From Oxalobacteraceae bacterium (GTDB lineage: Bacteria > Pseudomonadota > Gammaproteobacteria > Burkholderiales > Burkholderiaceae_D): 64,000 nt of DNA. The notes beneath the pieces are model-generated. The model worked only from the letters and a program-made list of their open reading frames with translations. It did no database searches and was not told where the DNA came from. The DNA is taken from the NCBI GenBank assembly GCA_021299035.1, contig JAJTGD010000004.1, positions 36,276 through 100,275 of the forward strand. Direction: 5' to 3'. Shown piece by piece: positions 13,031 through 22,661 of this stretch; the first letter of the stretch is position 1, and every line of letters starts with the position of its first letter. The position numbers and the translations under genes are program-made.

Positions 13031-14422
13031 ATGAGTGATCAATTTTCAAAAAAGGCAGACGCTTGGTCTGCCCGCTTCAATGAGCCGGTGTCTGATCTGG
13101 TGAAGCGTTATACCGCCTCCGTGTTTTTCGATAAACGTCTGGCGCAAGTCGATATTCAGGGTTCACTGGCGCATGCCGATATGCTGGCTGCGCAAAACAT
13201 CATCAGTGCCCAAGACTACGCCGATATACAGCGCGGCATGGCCTTGATCCTGAGTGAAATCGAGGATGGAAAATTCCATTGGTCACTCGACCTGGAAGAT
13301 GTGCACCTAAACATTGAAAAGCGCCTGACCGAGCTGGTCGGCGATGCGGGCAAGCGACTACATACCGGCCGCTCGCGTAATGATCAAGTAGCCACTGATA
13401 TCCGGCTTTATCTGCGTGCCTCGATTGATGACATTCTGGATTTGCTTAAAGCGCTGCGTTTAGCCTTACTGCAGGTTGCTGAGCAACACGCCGATACCAT
13501 CCTGCCGGGTTTCACGCATTTGCAGGTAGCGCAGCCAGTCACCTTTGGCCATCACCTGCTCGCCTATGTCGAGATGTTTGGTCGTGATGCCGAACGTATG
13601 GCTGATTGCCGCAAACGAGTCAATCGCTTGCCATTAGGCGCAGCGGCATTGGCAGGCACCAGCTTCCCTATTGATCGTGCACGGGTTGCGGCAACGCTTG
13701 GCTTCGACGATGTTTGCCATAACTCGCTGGACGCGGTGTCAGACCGCGATTTCGCCATCGAGTTTTGCGCTGCTGCTGCACTGGTGATGACCCATATCTC
13801 GCGGCTATCGGAAGAGCTGGTGATCTGGATGAGCCCGCGCGTTGGCTTCATCGATATTGCCGACCGCTTCTGCACCGGCTCGTCGATCATGCCGCAGAAA
13901 AAAAATCCGGATGTACCTGAACTCGCGCGTGGCAAGACTGGCCGCGTGAATGGTCATTTAATCGCGCTACTGACCCTGATGAAGGCACAGCCGCTCGCCT
14001 ACAACAAAGACAATCAGGAAGATAAAGAGCCGCTGTTCGACACCGTCGATACCGTGACGGATACCTTGCGGATTTTTGCAGACATGGCGAACGGCATCAC
14101 CGTCAAGCCGGACGCAATGCGCGCTGCAGCACTGCAGGGTTACGCAACTGCAACCGACTTGGCTGATTATCTGGTGAAGAAAGGTCTACCGTTTCGAGAT
14201 GCTCATGAAGCGGTTGCGCACGCCGTCCGCAGCTGCGAACAACGTGGCTGCGATCTCGCCGATCTGAGCTTGGAAGAGCTGCAGCACTTCTCTCCACAGA
14301 TTGACGCCGATGTCCATGCGGCACTGACACTCGAGGGCTCGGTTGCGGCGCGATCACATGTTGGCGGCACCGCACCGACACAAGTCCGGGCTGCAATCGC
14401 AAGGCTCAAAACACAGCTATAG
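13031..14422 (+). CDS. argH: Argininosuccinate lyase
   Basis: A 463-aa cytosolic enzyme of the last arginine-synthesis step, splitting argininosuccinate into arginine and fumarate. The fumarase-superfamily signature [16 protein letters not shown] (around residues 282-297) carries the flexible catalytic Ser loop. Other family tracts are [15 protein letters not shown] and [12 protein letters not shown]. The length is typical. The start at 13031 gives the usual N-terminus ([16 protein letters not shown] follows directly) but lacks a ribosome-binding site. Confidence 0.97.
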   Translation: MSDQFSKKADAWSARFNEPVSDLVKRYTASVFFDKRLAQVDIQGSLAHADMLAAQNIISAQDYADIQRGMALILSEIEDGKFHWSLDLEDVHLNIEKRLTELVGDAGKRLHTGRSRNDQVATDIRLYLRASIDDILDLLKALRLALLQVAEQHADTILPGFTHLQVAQPVTFGHHLLAYVEMFGRDAERMADCRKRVNRLPLGAAALAGTSFPIDRARVAATLGFDDVCHNSLDAVSDRDFAIEFCAAAALVMTHISRLSEELVIWMSPRVGFIDIADRFCTGSSIMPQKKNPDVPELARGKTGRVNGHLIALLTLMKAQPLAYNKDNQEDKEPLFDTVDTVTDTLRIFADMANGITVKPDAMRAAALQGYATATDLADYLVKKGLPFRDAHEAVAHAVRSCEQRGCDLADLSLEELQHFSPQIDADVHAALTLEGSVAARSHVGGTAPTQVRAAIARLKTQL

Positions 14423-14720
14423 CTAGGCTGTGCTGCGGTACCGCCATGTTGTAATAAAGCATCATAAACTTTGATGCGTGCCCCTTTCGAATCCAGCTGA
14501 GCCGGGCTATTGCCCGGCAACACCGTCTCTCTCCTCAAGCGCCGCTACATTGCTGCGCACACTTGCCGCACCTGCGTCCAGGCAACAGGGCAACAGGTCT
14601 CGCGGTGGTGACTTTCCAGGCAGTCTACAAATACAAATAAGGAGACCCCACCGATGATGATCAGGTCATCGGCGGCCACCGGATCTGTCGACTGCCTCCA
14701 CTCTTCGAGAGAGCTTCGTC
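14423..14720. other. Intergenic region argH-dctQ
   Basis: About 300 bp without a gene. It holds a 7-bp GC-rich hairpin (14501-14518, loop TATT) without a T-run, which might end argH transcription. An imperfect inverted repeat (CCGATGA...TCATCGG, about 14652-14673) upstream of dctQ could be an operator. No promoter stands out. Confidence 0.4.
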
Positions 14721-15353
14721 ATGTCCTTCTTCCTGTCGCTGTCAAAATTGATCGATGCCGTCAATGAGCGCATTGGCCTGAGTATCAGTTGGGCATTATT
14801 GGCCGCAGTACTGATTTGTGCCGGTAATGCGCTGGTGCGCTACTCACTCAATATCAGCTCGAATGCCTGGCTTGAGATTCAGTGGTACCTGTTTGGCGCA
14901 ATTTTCCTGCTGGCATCTTCCTACACGCTCAAGCGTAATGAGCATGTTCGGATTGATGTCGTCGTGGGCCGATTTCCGAAACGTACTCAGGTGTGGATTG
15001 ATGTATTCGGATTTCTTCTGTTCTTGCTACCAGCCACGCTGCTGATTCTATATTTCGCCGTGCCCTTCGCCATGGAATCGATACGTAACCAAGAGATGTC
15101 GAGCAATGCCGGTGGGCTGATCGTATGGCCGGCGAAGTTATTGATACCTGTTGGATTTCTTCTACTGACACTGCAGGGAATATCCGAGTTAATCAAGCGG
15201 ATCGGTTTCTTGATGGGTCAAGTCGATGCAAGCGCCTTCGAAAAACAGCAAACCACGCCACAAGAAGAGATCGAAGCAATCGCCGCTGCTAACCAACTCA
15301 ACCTAGCCGAGGTGACGACCGCCGCTAACCAATCCATCAAGAAGGAGGCCTGA
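14721..15353 (+). CDS. dctQ: TRAP transporter small permease (DctQ)
   Basis: A 210-aa four-helix membrane subunit of a tripartite ATP-independent periplasmic transporter. Hydrophobic segments lie at about 20-38, 52-70, 95-115 and 137-158. It contains the family tract NAWLEIQWYLFGAIFLLASSYTLKRNEHVRIDV (split here by position: about 48-80). The C-terminal tail (160-210) is hydrophilic and longer than in minimal DctQ proteins. dctM begins 2 bp after the stop, so the two membrane subunits are co-translated. The binding protein lies convergently beyond dctM. Confidence 0.92.
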   Translation: MSFFLSLSKLIDAVNERIGLSISWALLAAVLICAGNALVRYSLNISSNAWLEIQWYLFGAIFLLASSYTLKRNEHVRIDVVVGRFPKRTQVWIDVFGFLLFLLPATLLILYFAVPFAMESIRNQEMSSNAGGLIVWPAKLLIPVGFLLLTLQGISELIKRIGFLMGQVDASAFEKQQTTPQEEIEAIAAANQLNLAEVTTAANQSIKKEA

Positions 15354-15355
15354 TC

Positions 15356-17032
15356 ATGACTGAATTTCTCATTGCAAACATGGCGCCAGTCATGTTCGCC
15401 ACGCTCGTGGTCTTTCTGCTATCGGGTTTTCCAGTTGCATTTTCTTTGGCGGCTAACGGTCTTCTGTTCGGACTGATCGGCATTGAGCTTGGACTACTCA
15501 AGCCGGAATTGCTACAGGCACTGCCAAACCGCTTGTTTGGGATTATGGCCAATGACACCCTACTCGCGATCCCCTTCTTTACCTTCATGGGGCTGGTTCT
15601 CGAGCGTTCCGGTATGGCTGAGGATTTGCTCGATACCATCGGCCAACTGTTTGGCCCGCTGCGCGGTGGTATTGCATATGCCGTGATTTTCGTAGGTGCG
15701 CTGCTTGCCGCGACGACCGGTGTTGTAGCGGCATCGGTCATCTCGATGGGTCTGATCTCGCTACCGGTCATGCTGCGCTACGGCTATGACCAAAAAATTG
15801 CGGCTGGCGTGATCGCAGCTTCCGGCACGCTGGCGCAGATCATTCCGCCATCGCTCGTACTAATTGTTATGGCAGACCAACTCGGGCGCTCGGTCGGCGA
15901 TATGTACCAGGCGGCATTCATACCCGGCCTGCTACTAACGGCTTTTTATGCTGGCTATATTTTTATCATTTCTTTTCTCCGTCCGAACGCCCTACCTGCC
16001 CTCCCTCCCGAGGCCCGTAATCTGCGTCAACCCGATGGCTCCAATGGGCTGCAGTCCTTGATGGCGATACTGGTGTTTGGTTTTGCTAGCGCTTGGCTTT
16101 TCAAGACGGTGTATCTCGCCTCGGCAAAACCAGACCTCACTGACGACGTGAGCTTGGTCTACAGCGGCGTAGTTGGGGTAGTACTCACCTATAGCGTGGC
16201 GCTGGCTAACCGTAAACTGAAGCTTGGCCTGTTATCGAAAATGGCTGAGCAAGTAGTGTTGGTGCTCGTTCCACCGCTGGCGCTGATTTTTCTTGTGCTA
16301 GGCACAATCTTTGTTGGTATCGCGACGCCAACCGAAGGCGGCGGCATGGGTGCACTTGGTGCCATGCTGTTAGCACTCGCTAATCGCCGTCTATCAAAAG
16401 ATCTGCTTAAGCAAGCGATGAACTCGACGACACGCTTATCGTGCTTTGTACTGTTCATCTTGATCGGCTCCAGTGTTTTCTCTCTCGTATTCCGCGGCAT
16501 CAATGGTGATCTATGGGTCGAGCACCTACTGAGTTCACTCCCGGGTGGGCAAGTAGGCTTTCTGATCGTAGTGAACCTGCTGTTCTTTGGCTTGGCGTTC
16601 TTCCTCGACTTTTTCGAGCTAGCTTTCATTCTGGTGCCGCTGGTTGGCCCGGTCGCAGAAAAGATGGGTATTGATCTGATCTGGTTCGGCGTCTTGCTAT
16701 CGGTAAATATGCAGACCTCCTTCATGCATCCCCCGTTTGGGTTTGCATTGTTTTACCTGCGCTCGGTAGCACCGAAGAAGGTCAAGACCAGCGATATCTA
16801 CTGGGGTGCTGTACCGTTCGTTGGTATTCAGGTGATTATGGTGGCGCTGATTATTGCCTTCCCAAGCATGATCTCGGTCGCCAATAAAACCGATATGAAA
16901 GAACAGATCGAACTGAACATCGACATGGGTACCGACAGTGCTGCAGAGATACCGAACGTTGATTTCTCCGCTGAGACCAGCTCGGGCGGCGGTCTAAAGT
17001 TGGATTTTTCAGTAGAGCCAATGAAGAGGTAA
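15356..17032 (+). CDS. dctM: TRAP transporter large permease (DctM), long form
   Basis: A 558-aa membrane subunit that carries solute and Na+ across the inner membrane. Family tracts include FPVAFSLAANG, the substrate-region GVVAASVISMGLISLPVML, IIPPSLVLIVMADQ and ATPTEGGGMGALGAM. At 558 aa it belongs to the long DctM class. Extra membrane helices fill the middle (about 235-300), and a 50-60-aa hydrophilic tail rich in Asp/Glu/Ser follows the last helix. Long DctM subunits occur with TakP- or mannitol/chloroaromatic-type binding proteins, which fits the dctP-like gene downstream. The substrate is not determinable here. Confidence 0.92.
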   Translation: MTEFLIANMAPVMFATLVVFLLSGFPVAFSLAANGLLFGLIGIELGLLKPELLQALPNRLFGIMANDTLLAIPFFTFMGLVLERSGMAEDLLDTIGQLFGPLRGGIAYAVIFVGALLAATTGVVAASVISMGLISLPVMLRYGYDQKIAAGVIAASGTLAQIIPPSLVLIVMADQLGRSVGDMYQAAFIPGLLLTAFYAGYIFIISFLRPNALPALPPEARNLRQPDGSNGLQSLMAILVFGFASAWLFKTVYLASAKPDLTDDVSLVYSGVVGVVLTYSVALANRKLKLGLLSKMAEQVVLVLVPPLALIFLVLGTIFVGIATPTEGGGMGALGAMLLALANRRLSKDLLKQAMNSTTRLSCFVLFILIGSSVFSLVFRGINGDLWVEHLLSSLPGGQVGFLIVVNLLFFGLAFFLDFFELAFILVPLVGPVAEKMGIDLIWFGVLLSVNMQTSFMHPPFGFALFYLRSVAPKKVKTSDIYWGAVPFVGIQVIMVALIIAFPSMISVANKTDMKEQIELNIDMGTDSAAEIPNVDFSAETSSGGGLKLDFSVEPMKR

Positions 17033-17093
17033 GCGATCAGCCCTATTTCCCCGCGCAGCCGCCCTTTTCTATTAGGGTGGCTGCGAAAAAGAA

Positions 17094-17143
17094 AACCCGC
17101 CAAAAAGAAAGCCCGCGTTAGCGGGCTTTCTTTTTGGCGGGTT
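17094..17143. terminator. Bidirectional terminator between dctM and dctP
   Basis: A perfect 23-bp inverted repeat (17094-17116 and 17121-17143) with the loop GTTA. The GC-rich core (GCCCGC/GCGGGC) is followed on either strand by a run of T with one C. It lies between the convergent dctQM and dctP and can stop transcription both ways. A second hairpin of about 11 bp without a T-run lies just before it (17053-17085). Confidence 0.88.
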
Positions 17144-17149
17144 ACTGAA

Positions 17150-18235
17150 TCAGGACTTGCGACGCCCGATCAGGTAGGCCTGTACTGGCGACTCAGCGAC
17201 CGAGTACCAGTTGTTTTGGTCCTGATGGAAGCGGCGCCATGGCTCTAATACCTTTTTGAATTTTGCGTTCTTCGATGCTTCTTCTTCGATCACCTCCTGT
17301 GCTGCTTCATAGCAAGCGTCGAGAATCGCTTTTGAGAACGTACGCAATTTGACGCCATTCTTCATCAGGCGTGCCAGCGCAGTTGGATTACGCGCGTCAT
17401 ACATCGCCTGCATCGCAACGTGCGCCTCATAGGTGGCCACCTCAAGTGCTGCCTGATATTCCTTCGGCAGTTTGTCCCATTCTTTTTTGTTGACATAGAA
17501 CGACAACTGCGCGCTGGGCTCCCACCAACCTGGGGTGTAGTAAAACGGTGCGACCTTATTGAAACCTAGCTTCTCGTCGTCATACGGACCAATCCACTCA
17601 GCGGCATCGATCGTGCCTTTTTCTAATGCAGGATAGATGTCACCACCCGCGATTTGCTGCGGTACCACGCCCAGTTTTTGCATCACACGGCCAGCGAAAC
17701 CACCTACCCGCATCTTTAAACCGTGCAAATCCTGGGGTGTCTTTACCTCACGACGGAACCAGCCGCCCATCTGACAGCCAGTATTGCCCCCCATGAAGTT
17801 GACGACGCCATACTCTGCAAAAAAATCACGCATCAGTTGGCGGCCACCGCCTTGGTCTATCCAAGCGGTCTGCTGACGTGCGGTAAGACCAAACGGAACG
17901 GCGGTATCGAAAGCGAATGTCGCATCTTTACCGAAGTAGTAGTAAGACGCCGAGTGGCCCATCTCGACAGTGCCGGCTTGCACGGCATCCATCACCTGCA
18001 GCGCAGGAACCAGCTCTCCACCTGGAAATACGCGAATATTGAATTTGCCATCAGTAAGCGCTGACACGCGCTTAGCCATGATCTCGGCCGCACCGAAAAT
18101 GGTGTCGAGTGACTTGGGAAAGCTTGATGCCAGCCGCCAGTTGATCGTGGTATTGGCATGCACAACGGCTGGCGCGCTGGCGATACCGGCGGCCACGCCG
18201 GCAGCAGCGCCGGAAAGGAATGAACGACGTTTCAT
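17150..18235 (-). CDS. TRAP transporter substrate-binding protein, TakP-like
   Basis: A 361-aa periplasmic binding protein. The start at 18235 (not the upstream 18280) puts a twin-arginine-type signal (MKRRSFLSGAAAGVAAG) first, with cleavage expected near AVVHA. An AGGGGA ribosome-binding site lies 7 nt upstream. Internal tracts such as AAEWIGPYDDEKLGF and YYTPGWWEP mark the TakP group, whose studied members bind 2-oxo acids or other monocarboxylates, so those are likely ligands. It presumably serves dctQM, but it lies on the opposite strand and needs its own promoter. Confidence 0.9.
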   Translation of the reverse strand: MKRRSFLSGAAAGVAAGIASAPAVVHANTTINWRLASSFPKSLDTIFGAAEIMAKRVSALTDGKFNIRVFPGGELVPALQVMDAVQAGTVEMGHSASYYYFGKDATFAFDTAVPFGLTARQQTAWIDQGGGRQLMRDFFAEYGVVNFMGGNTGCQMGGWFRREVKTPQDLHGLKMRVGGFAGRVMQKLGVVPQQIAGGDIYPALEKGTIDAAEWIGPYDDEKLGFNKVAPFYYTPGWWEPSAQLSFYVNKKEWDKLPKEYQAALEVATYEAHVAMQAMYDARNPTALARLMKNGVKLRTFSKAILDACYEAAQEVIEEEASKNAKFKKVLEPWRRFHQDQNNWYSVAESPVQAYLIGRRKS

Positions 18236-18688
18236 GAAAGGTCCCCTAATTGCCTGGTCTTTAGTCTGAAACCAGCGCACCGACCGGCGCAGCGCACTGG
18301 CGAGGTTTGTTAAAACCTTGGCAATTCTAGGAGGGGGCTTCCAAGACGAGCAATAGCTATTTCATAACAAAATTCCCGATGTTGTTTAAACGCACTAGTT
18401 GCAACATTTCTCCCCATGCAAGCAAAGTTTCTCTCGACTATCGAAAAAAACGTATCTGCGGGAAACACGTTGTAAACGCACAGCAAATGTCCCGACAATC
18501 CGGAACGGACTCAAAGGGAAGTTAGGCATCTCCTTGCGCTTCAGTTCTGCGGGTTGAAGATGCCTCAATGACTGATCTTGAGGGCCGTCAGTTTGCTCTA
18601 ACCCAATAAAGGTCGGTTGTCGCTTCGAAGAACCGATAGAAGAGCGCATTGCCCCGGGAGCGGGGATGCGCTCATCAGTTGAAGGCTT
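18236..18688. other. Intergenic region dctP-pmbA
   Basis: About 450 bp with no convincing gene on either strand. The dctP promoter should lie in the right part. Near the pmbA stop is a strong GC-rich hairpin (18642-18673: an 8-bp GAGCGCAT stem plus an inner 4-bp CCCC/GGGG stem) that may end pmbA transcription, though it has no clear T-run. Confidence 0.4.
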
Positions 18689-20053
18689 TTAGGCGCCAGC
18701 GATCGTCATACTGCCAATCAGAATCGAACCCGTCGATTTAGTTCCGCGCACCAAAACGTCGCTGCCGATCGCCGCTATATCTTTGAACATGTCACGCAAA
18801 TTTCCCGCGATCGTGATCTCCTCGACCGGGTACAGAATCACACCATTCTCGACCCAATAGCCGGATGCACCGCGGGAGTAATCACCAGTAACGTAGTTAA
18901 TACCATGGCCAAGTAACTCGGTGACGAGCAAACCGGTACCCATTTTCTTCAGCATCGCGACGAAATCGTCGCCGGCGCGCGTGCGCGAGGAAAGTAGCTG
19001 CAGATTATGTGAGCCACCCGCGTTACCGGTAGTTTTCATACCCAGCTTGCGCGCAGAGTAAGTTGACAAGAAATAGCCTTGCACAATACCGCCGCTCACT
19101 ACATCACGCGCCTGTACACGCACACCTTCCTCATCAAACGGCGCAGAGCCGGTCGCACTTCGTATCGAGGGGTCCTCGACGATACGAATATCGTCGCCAA
19201 ATACCTGCGTACCGATAGATTCGGTCAGAAAAGTAGATTTACGGTACAAGGCACCACCAGACACTGCCTGTACGAAAGCGCCGAGCAAACCAGCTGCCAG
19301 TGGCGCCTCGAACAGTACCGGGCATTTTCGGGTATCCAGTTTGCGCGCATTCAGTCGTGCCAGCGCGCGCTCCGCTGCGTAGCGGCCAATCGCTTCTGGC
19401 TCGGCTAGTCGCTGCGGATTGCGATCAGAGCTATACCAATCGTCACGCTGCATGTGCTGACCCTTGCCCGCAATCGGCGAGACCGAGACAGAGTGCCGCG
19501 TATACGGATACCCGCCCATAAAGCCGCGCGAATTCGCCAGTACAAAATGCGACTGCTGCGCGTGTACAGCGGCACCTTCGCTGTTGGTGATGCGTTTATC
19601 TACGGCGAATGCAGCGGCTTCACAGCGCAGCGCGATTTGCACTGCTTGATCCGCATTAATCGGCCATGGGTGAAACAGATGGAGATCTTTTGGTGAACGC
19701 TCCAACATCTCTTCATCCGGCAAGCCGGCACAATCATCTTCTGCAGTAAAGCGCGCGATGTCATAGGCGGCATCGACGGTTTCTTTGAGGGACTTCAGGG
19801 AAAAATCCGAGGTGCTGGCATTCCCACGCCGGATCGCACGCCCCTCACCTAGGAAAATAGTGACGCCGATACCTTTATCCTTATTCTGCTCAATGGTATC
19901 TACTTGCCCCTTGCGCACGCTGACGGACAGTCCTTGACCCTCGCTCAGCTCGACCACGGCATCCGATGCGCCCTTCTCTTTTGCCAAGCGCAGCATATCG
20001 GCGGCGATGTCTTTCAGCTGGTCTTGCGTGTGGGTGAAGATGTCAGCGCTCAT
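18689..20053 (-). CDS. pmbA: Metalloprotease PmbA/TldE
   Basis: A 454-aa TldE-type subunit of the TldD/TldE peptidase, which degrades unfolded peptides, matures microcin B17 in E. coli and has been linked to control of the CcdA antitoxin. Typical tracts are GQGLSVSVRKGQVDTIEQNKD (within about 43-63), AGGSHNLQL and GASGYWVENGVILYPVEEIT (about 398-417). The TldE subunit lacks the HExxxH zinc site found in TldD, and I see none here. It is divergent from yjgA/darP, the same pairing as in E. coli. No tldD lies in the window. Confidence 0.94.
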   Translation of the reverse strand: MSADIFTHTQDQLKDIAADMLRLAKEKGASDAVVELSEGQGLSVSVRKGQVDTIEQNKDKGIGVTIFLGEGRAIRRGNASTSDFSLKSLKETVDAAYDIARFTAEDDCAGLPDEEMLERSPKDLHLFHPWPINADQAVQIALRCEAAAFAVDKRITNSEGAAVHAQQSHFVLANSRGFMGGYPYTRHSVSVSPIAGKGQHMQRDDWYSSDRNPQRLAEPEAIGRYAAERALARLNARKLDTRKCPVLFEAPLAAGLLGAFVQAVSGGALYRKSTFLTESIGTQVFGDDIRIVEDPSIRSATGSAPFDEEGVRVQARDVVSGGIVQGYFLSTYSARKLGMKTTGNAGGSHNLQLLSSRTRAGDDFVAMLKKMGTGLLVTELLGHGINYVTGDYSRGASGYWVENGVILYPVEEITIAGNLRDMFKDIAAIGSDVLVRGTKSTGSILIGSMTIAGA

Positions 20054-20124
20054 GCGGGGTTCTCTCAGGGCAGGATCAAAGCGGTTATCATAGCAGCCGT
20101 TCCGTTTTTCAATCGGCCGTCCAA

Positions 20125-20718
20125 ATGCCCAATGCCAACCGCGGCGCGGTCGGGTTCCAGTCCAGCGAATTCGAGCAAAAGTACGATCGCCCCTCCAAGT
20201 CCCAACTCAAGCGCGAAATGACTGCGCTGCAAAAGCTCGGCGAAGTTCTAGTCGATGCACCCCGTGATCGCGTGAAAAAAGTACCCATGCCGGATGACGT
20301 GCTGGAATCGATCCTGGCGTGTCAACAGATCAGCAGCCATGAGGGCCGTCGCCGCCAGTTGCAATTCGTCGGCAAGAAGATGCGTACGCTGACCGAGGAA
20401 GAAGTCACGATCATCCAGAAAATAGTCGATGGTTGGCGTGGCGCTTCCAAAGCCGAGGCAGCAGCACTGCATGCAATCGAGCGGCAGCGCGAGCGCTTGC
20501 TCGCTGATGACAACGCACTGACAGACTTACGCGCGCAGCACCCCATGCTGGATGTTCAGCAATTGCGTACGCTGATTCGTAATGCACGTAAGGAGCAAGC
20601 TGAGAACAAACCGCCTAAAGCTTACCGTGAGATTTTCCAGATATTGAAGTCATTACAAGCGCCAACGGACAACCAAGACGCCGAAGACAATAATGAAGAA
20701 GACGAGAACGCATCCTGA
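20125..20718 (+). CDS. darP: Ribosome-associated protein YjgA/DarP (DUF615)
   Basis: A 197-aa DUF615 protein that in E. coli (YjgA, renamed DarP) associates with the late 50S assembly intermediate. Typical tracts are PPSKSQLKREMTALQKLGE, EGRRRQLQFVGKKMR and LRTLIRNARKEQAENKPPKA. The N-terminus is basic and helical. It is divergent from pmbA. Its 3' end overlaps mog by 26 nt in another frame. Confidence 0.93.
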   Translation: MPNANRGAVGFQSSEFEQKYDRPSKSQLKREMTALQKLGEVLVDAPRDRVKKVPMPDDVLESILACQQISSHEGRRRQLQFVGKKMRTLTEEEVTIIQKIVDGWRGASKAEAAALHAIERQRERLLADDNALTDLRAQHPMLDVQQLRTLIRNARKEQAENKPPKAYREIFQILKSLQAPTDNQDAEDNNEEDENAS

Positions 20719-21307
20719 CGAGTTAATCATTGGCTTGGTGTCGATTTCCGACCGCGCATCCGCCGGTGTCTATGAAGATCAAGGTGTGCCAGCGCTGCGT
20801 GATTGGTTTGGCCAGGCACTGACCAGCCCTTGGCAAATGGAGACTCGCCTGATCCCTGATGATCAGGCCACCATCGAAAAAACACTGATAGCACTGGTGG
20901 ATGAGCTCGGCTGCGACTTGGTGCTGACCACCGGCGGCACGGGTCCGGCACGTCGCGATGTCACCCCCGAGGCGACGTTGGCAGTGGCTACCAAGCCAAT
21001 GCCGGGTTTCGGCGAGCAGATGCGTCAGATTAGTCTGCGTTTTGTACCTACAGCGATTTTGTCGCGTCAGGTGGCGGTGATCCGCGAATGCGATGATCAC
21101 GCCGCGTTGATCATGAATCTCCCCGGACAACCGAAATCAATTCGAGAGACGCTTGAAGGCGTCAAAGACGCAGACGGTAATAGCATCGTGCCCGGTATTT
21201 TCGCTGCGGTACCCTATTGCATTGATCTGATCGGCGGCCCCTACATCGAGACCAATGACGCTGTCTGTAAAGCGTTCCGGCCAAAGTCGGCAATACGCGT
21301 GAAATAA
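20693..21307 (+). CDS. mog: Molybdopterin adenylyltransferase
   Basis: A 204-aa MogA-type protein that adenylates molybdopterin before molybdate insertion in Moco synthesis. It has the MPT-binding motif TTGGTGPARRDVTPEAT (about 84-100) and MNLPGQPKSIRETLEGV (about 142-158). The length is normal for MogA. The start ATG at 20693 lies inside the darP coding end, so the two may be translationally linked. The gene 9 bp downstream encodes an esterase. Confidence 0.94.
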   Translation: MKKTRTHPDELIIGLVSISDRASAGVYEDQGVPALRDWFGQALTSPWQMETRLIPDDQATIEKTLIALVDELGCDLVLTTGGTGPARRDVTPEATLAVATKPMPGFGEQMRQISLRFVPTAILSRQVAVIRECDDHAALIMNLPGQPKSIRETLEGVKDADGNSIVPGIFAAVPYCIDLIGGPYIETNDAVCKAFRPKSAIRVK

Positions 21308-21316
21308 GGTCACACC

Positions 21317-21997
21317 ATGAGCGACTTACCCTTGCTGGAAACCATCGAGATTGAATCTGCACCCTCACCCTCTGCCACCGTGATATGGATGCACGGCCTG
21401 GGTGCAGATGGTCATGACTTTGCCCCGATAGTTCGCGAGTTGGATTTGTCGGGTTGCCATGGCATCCGCTTCGTATTTCCACATGCGGAGGCGATGCCGG
21501 TCACCATCAACAATGGTTATGTGATGCGGGCCTGGTACGACATCCTTGGCATGGATCTGGTGCGACGTGAAGACGCTGAGGGTTTACGTGCATCACAAGG
21601 CCGTATCGAGGATTTGATCGCGAATGAGATTGCGCGCGGCATCCCCGCTGAGCGCATTGTATTGGCCGGTTTCTCGCAGGGCTGCGCGATGACGCTGCAA
21701 ACCGGGCTGCGCTACCCGCAACGACTGGCAGGGTTGATGTGTCTATCCGGCTATCTGCCAATTGCAGACAGCTTGGCATCTGAGCGACACGCCGCAAACC
21801 AGGACATACCCATCTTTATGGCACACGGACGTGGTGACAGTGTGGTGCCCATCCACCGCGCCGAGGCATCACGCGATCTGCTGACCGAACTTGGCTACAC
21901 GATCGAGTGGCATGAATACATGATGCAACATTCAGTATGCGCCGAAGAAATCGACGACATCAGCCAGTGGCTACAGCGCGTATTGAAAGCAGACTGA
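21317..21997 (+). CDS. Carboxylesterase/phospholipase, alpha/beta hydrolase
   Basis: A 226-aa cytosolic serine esterase of the Abhydrolase_2 family (similar to Pseudomonas EstB and the acyl-protein thioesterase group). It has the oxyanion region HGLGADGHDF, the nucleophile elbow GFSQGCAM with Ser near residue 118, the catalytic Asp in HGRGDSVVP and the His in MMQHSVC. The natural substrate is not known; short-chain esters and lysophospholipids are typical. It follows mog by 9 bp. Confidence 0.9.
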   Translation: MSDLPLLETIEIESAPSPSATVIWMHGLGADGHDFAPIVRELDLSGCHGIRFVFPHAEAMPVTINNGYVMRAWYDILGMDLVRREDAEGLRASQGRIEDLIANEIARGIPAERIVLAGFSQGCAMTLQTGLRYPQRLAGLMCLSGYLPIADSLASERHAANQDIPIFMAHGRGDSVVPIHRAEASRDLLTELGYTIEWHEYMMQHSVCAEEIDDISQWLQRVLKAD

Positions 21998-22103
21998 AAT
22001 AACGTCGCAGCATGAATCAAAACGTAATTCTTTCTCAGTCGCCGAGTATCTTGCGTCATGCAATTGACACCCAGCTACTCCTCGTCACGGTGGTCTCGTC
22101 GCC

Positions 22104-22661
22104 ATGAAGAATATCGATCCTGACATCAGTACGCCCGCCTCGCTCAGCGACGCGAGCTTTAGCGTACTGTTCCTGTGTATGGGAAATATCTGTCGTAGCC
22201 CGACAGCGCATGGCGTGTTCCGACAAAAAGTGCAGCAAGCCGGATTAGCGCAAAAGGTCTTTGTCACGTCGGCCGGAACGCATAACTATCACCCGGGTGA
22301 GTCACCGGACCGGCGCAGTCAACGTGCCGCTGTTGAGCGTGGCTATGACATTTCTGACCTGCGCGCACGGCAACTCAATGAACAAGATTTTGAGCAGCAT
22401 GATCTACTGCTCGCCATGGATTGGGACAACCTTGCGCTAGCCGAGCAGCGCTGCCCACCCGCTCACCGGCGCAAGCTGCGGCGGCTGACCGAATTTTGCC
22501 GCCAGCATGAGGCCGCGGTCGTACCAGACCCGTACTACGGTGGGGAAACTGGTTTTCAGCAGGTACTCGATCTGATCGAGGATGCCTGCGATGGGTTGCT
22601 TGAGCATGTAAGCTCTCATTTTGCATCACCAACTGCCGCCATCAAGGGAGGACGCAGATGA
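22104..22661 (+). CDS. Low-molecular-weight protein-tyrosine phosphatase
   Basis: A 185-aa LMW-PTP. The P-loop C(X)5RS is CMGNICRS (Cys25-Ser32), and the general-acid Asp lies in PDPYYGG. It carries about 20 extra N-terminal residues compared with minimal members and a C-terminal tail of about 20. No cognate tyrosine kinase or capsule locus is nearby, so the role is open. The stop overlaps the next gene's start by 4 nt. Confidence 0.9.
   Translation: MKNIDPDISTPASLSDASFSVLFLCMGNICRSPTAHGVFRQKVQQAGLAQKVFVTSAGTHNYHPGESPDRRSQRAAVERGYDISDLRARQLNEQDFEQHDLLLAMDWDNLALAEQRCPPAHRRKLRRLTEFCRQHEAAVVPDPYYGGETGFQQVLDLIEDACDGLLEHVSSHFASPTAAIKGGRR

Noticed and set aside
17053..17085. Second hairpin next to the dctM/dctP terminator
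   Set aside because: About 11 bp with one G-T pair and no T-run on either strand, so it is not called as a separate terminator.
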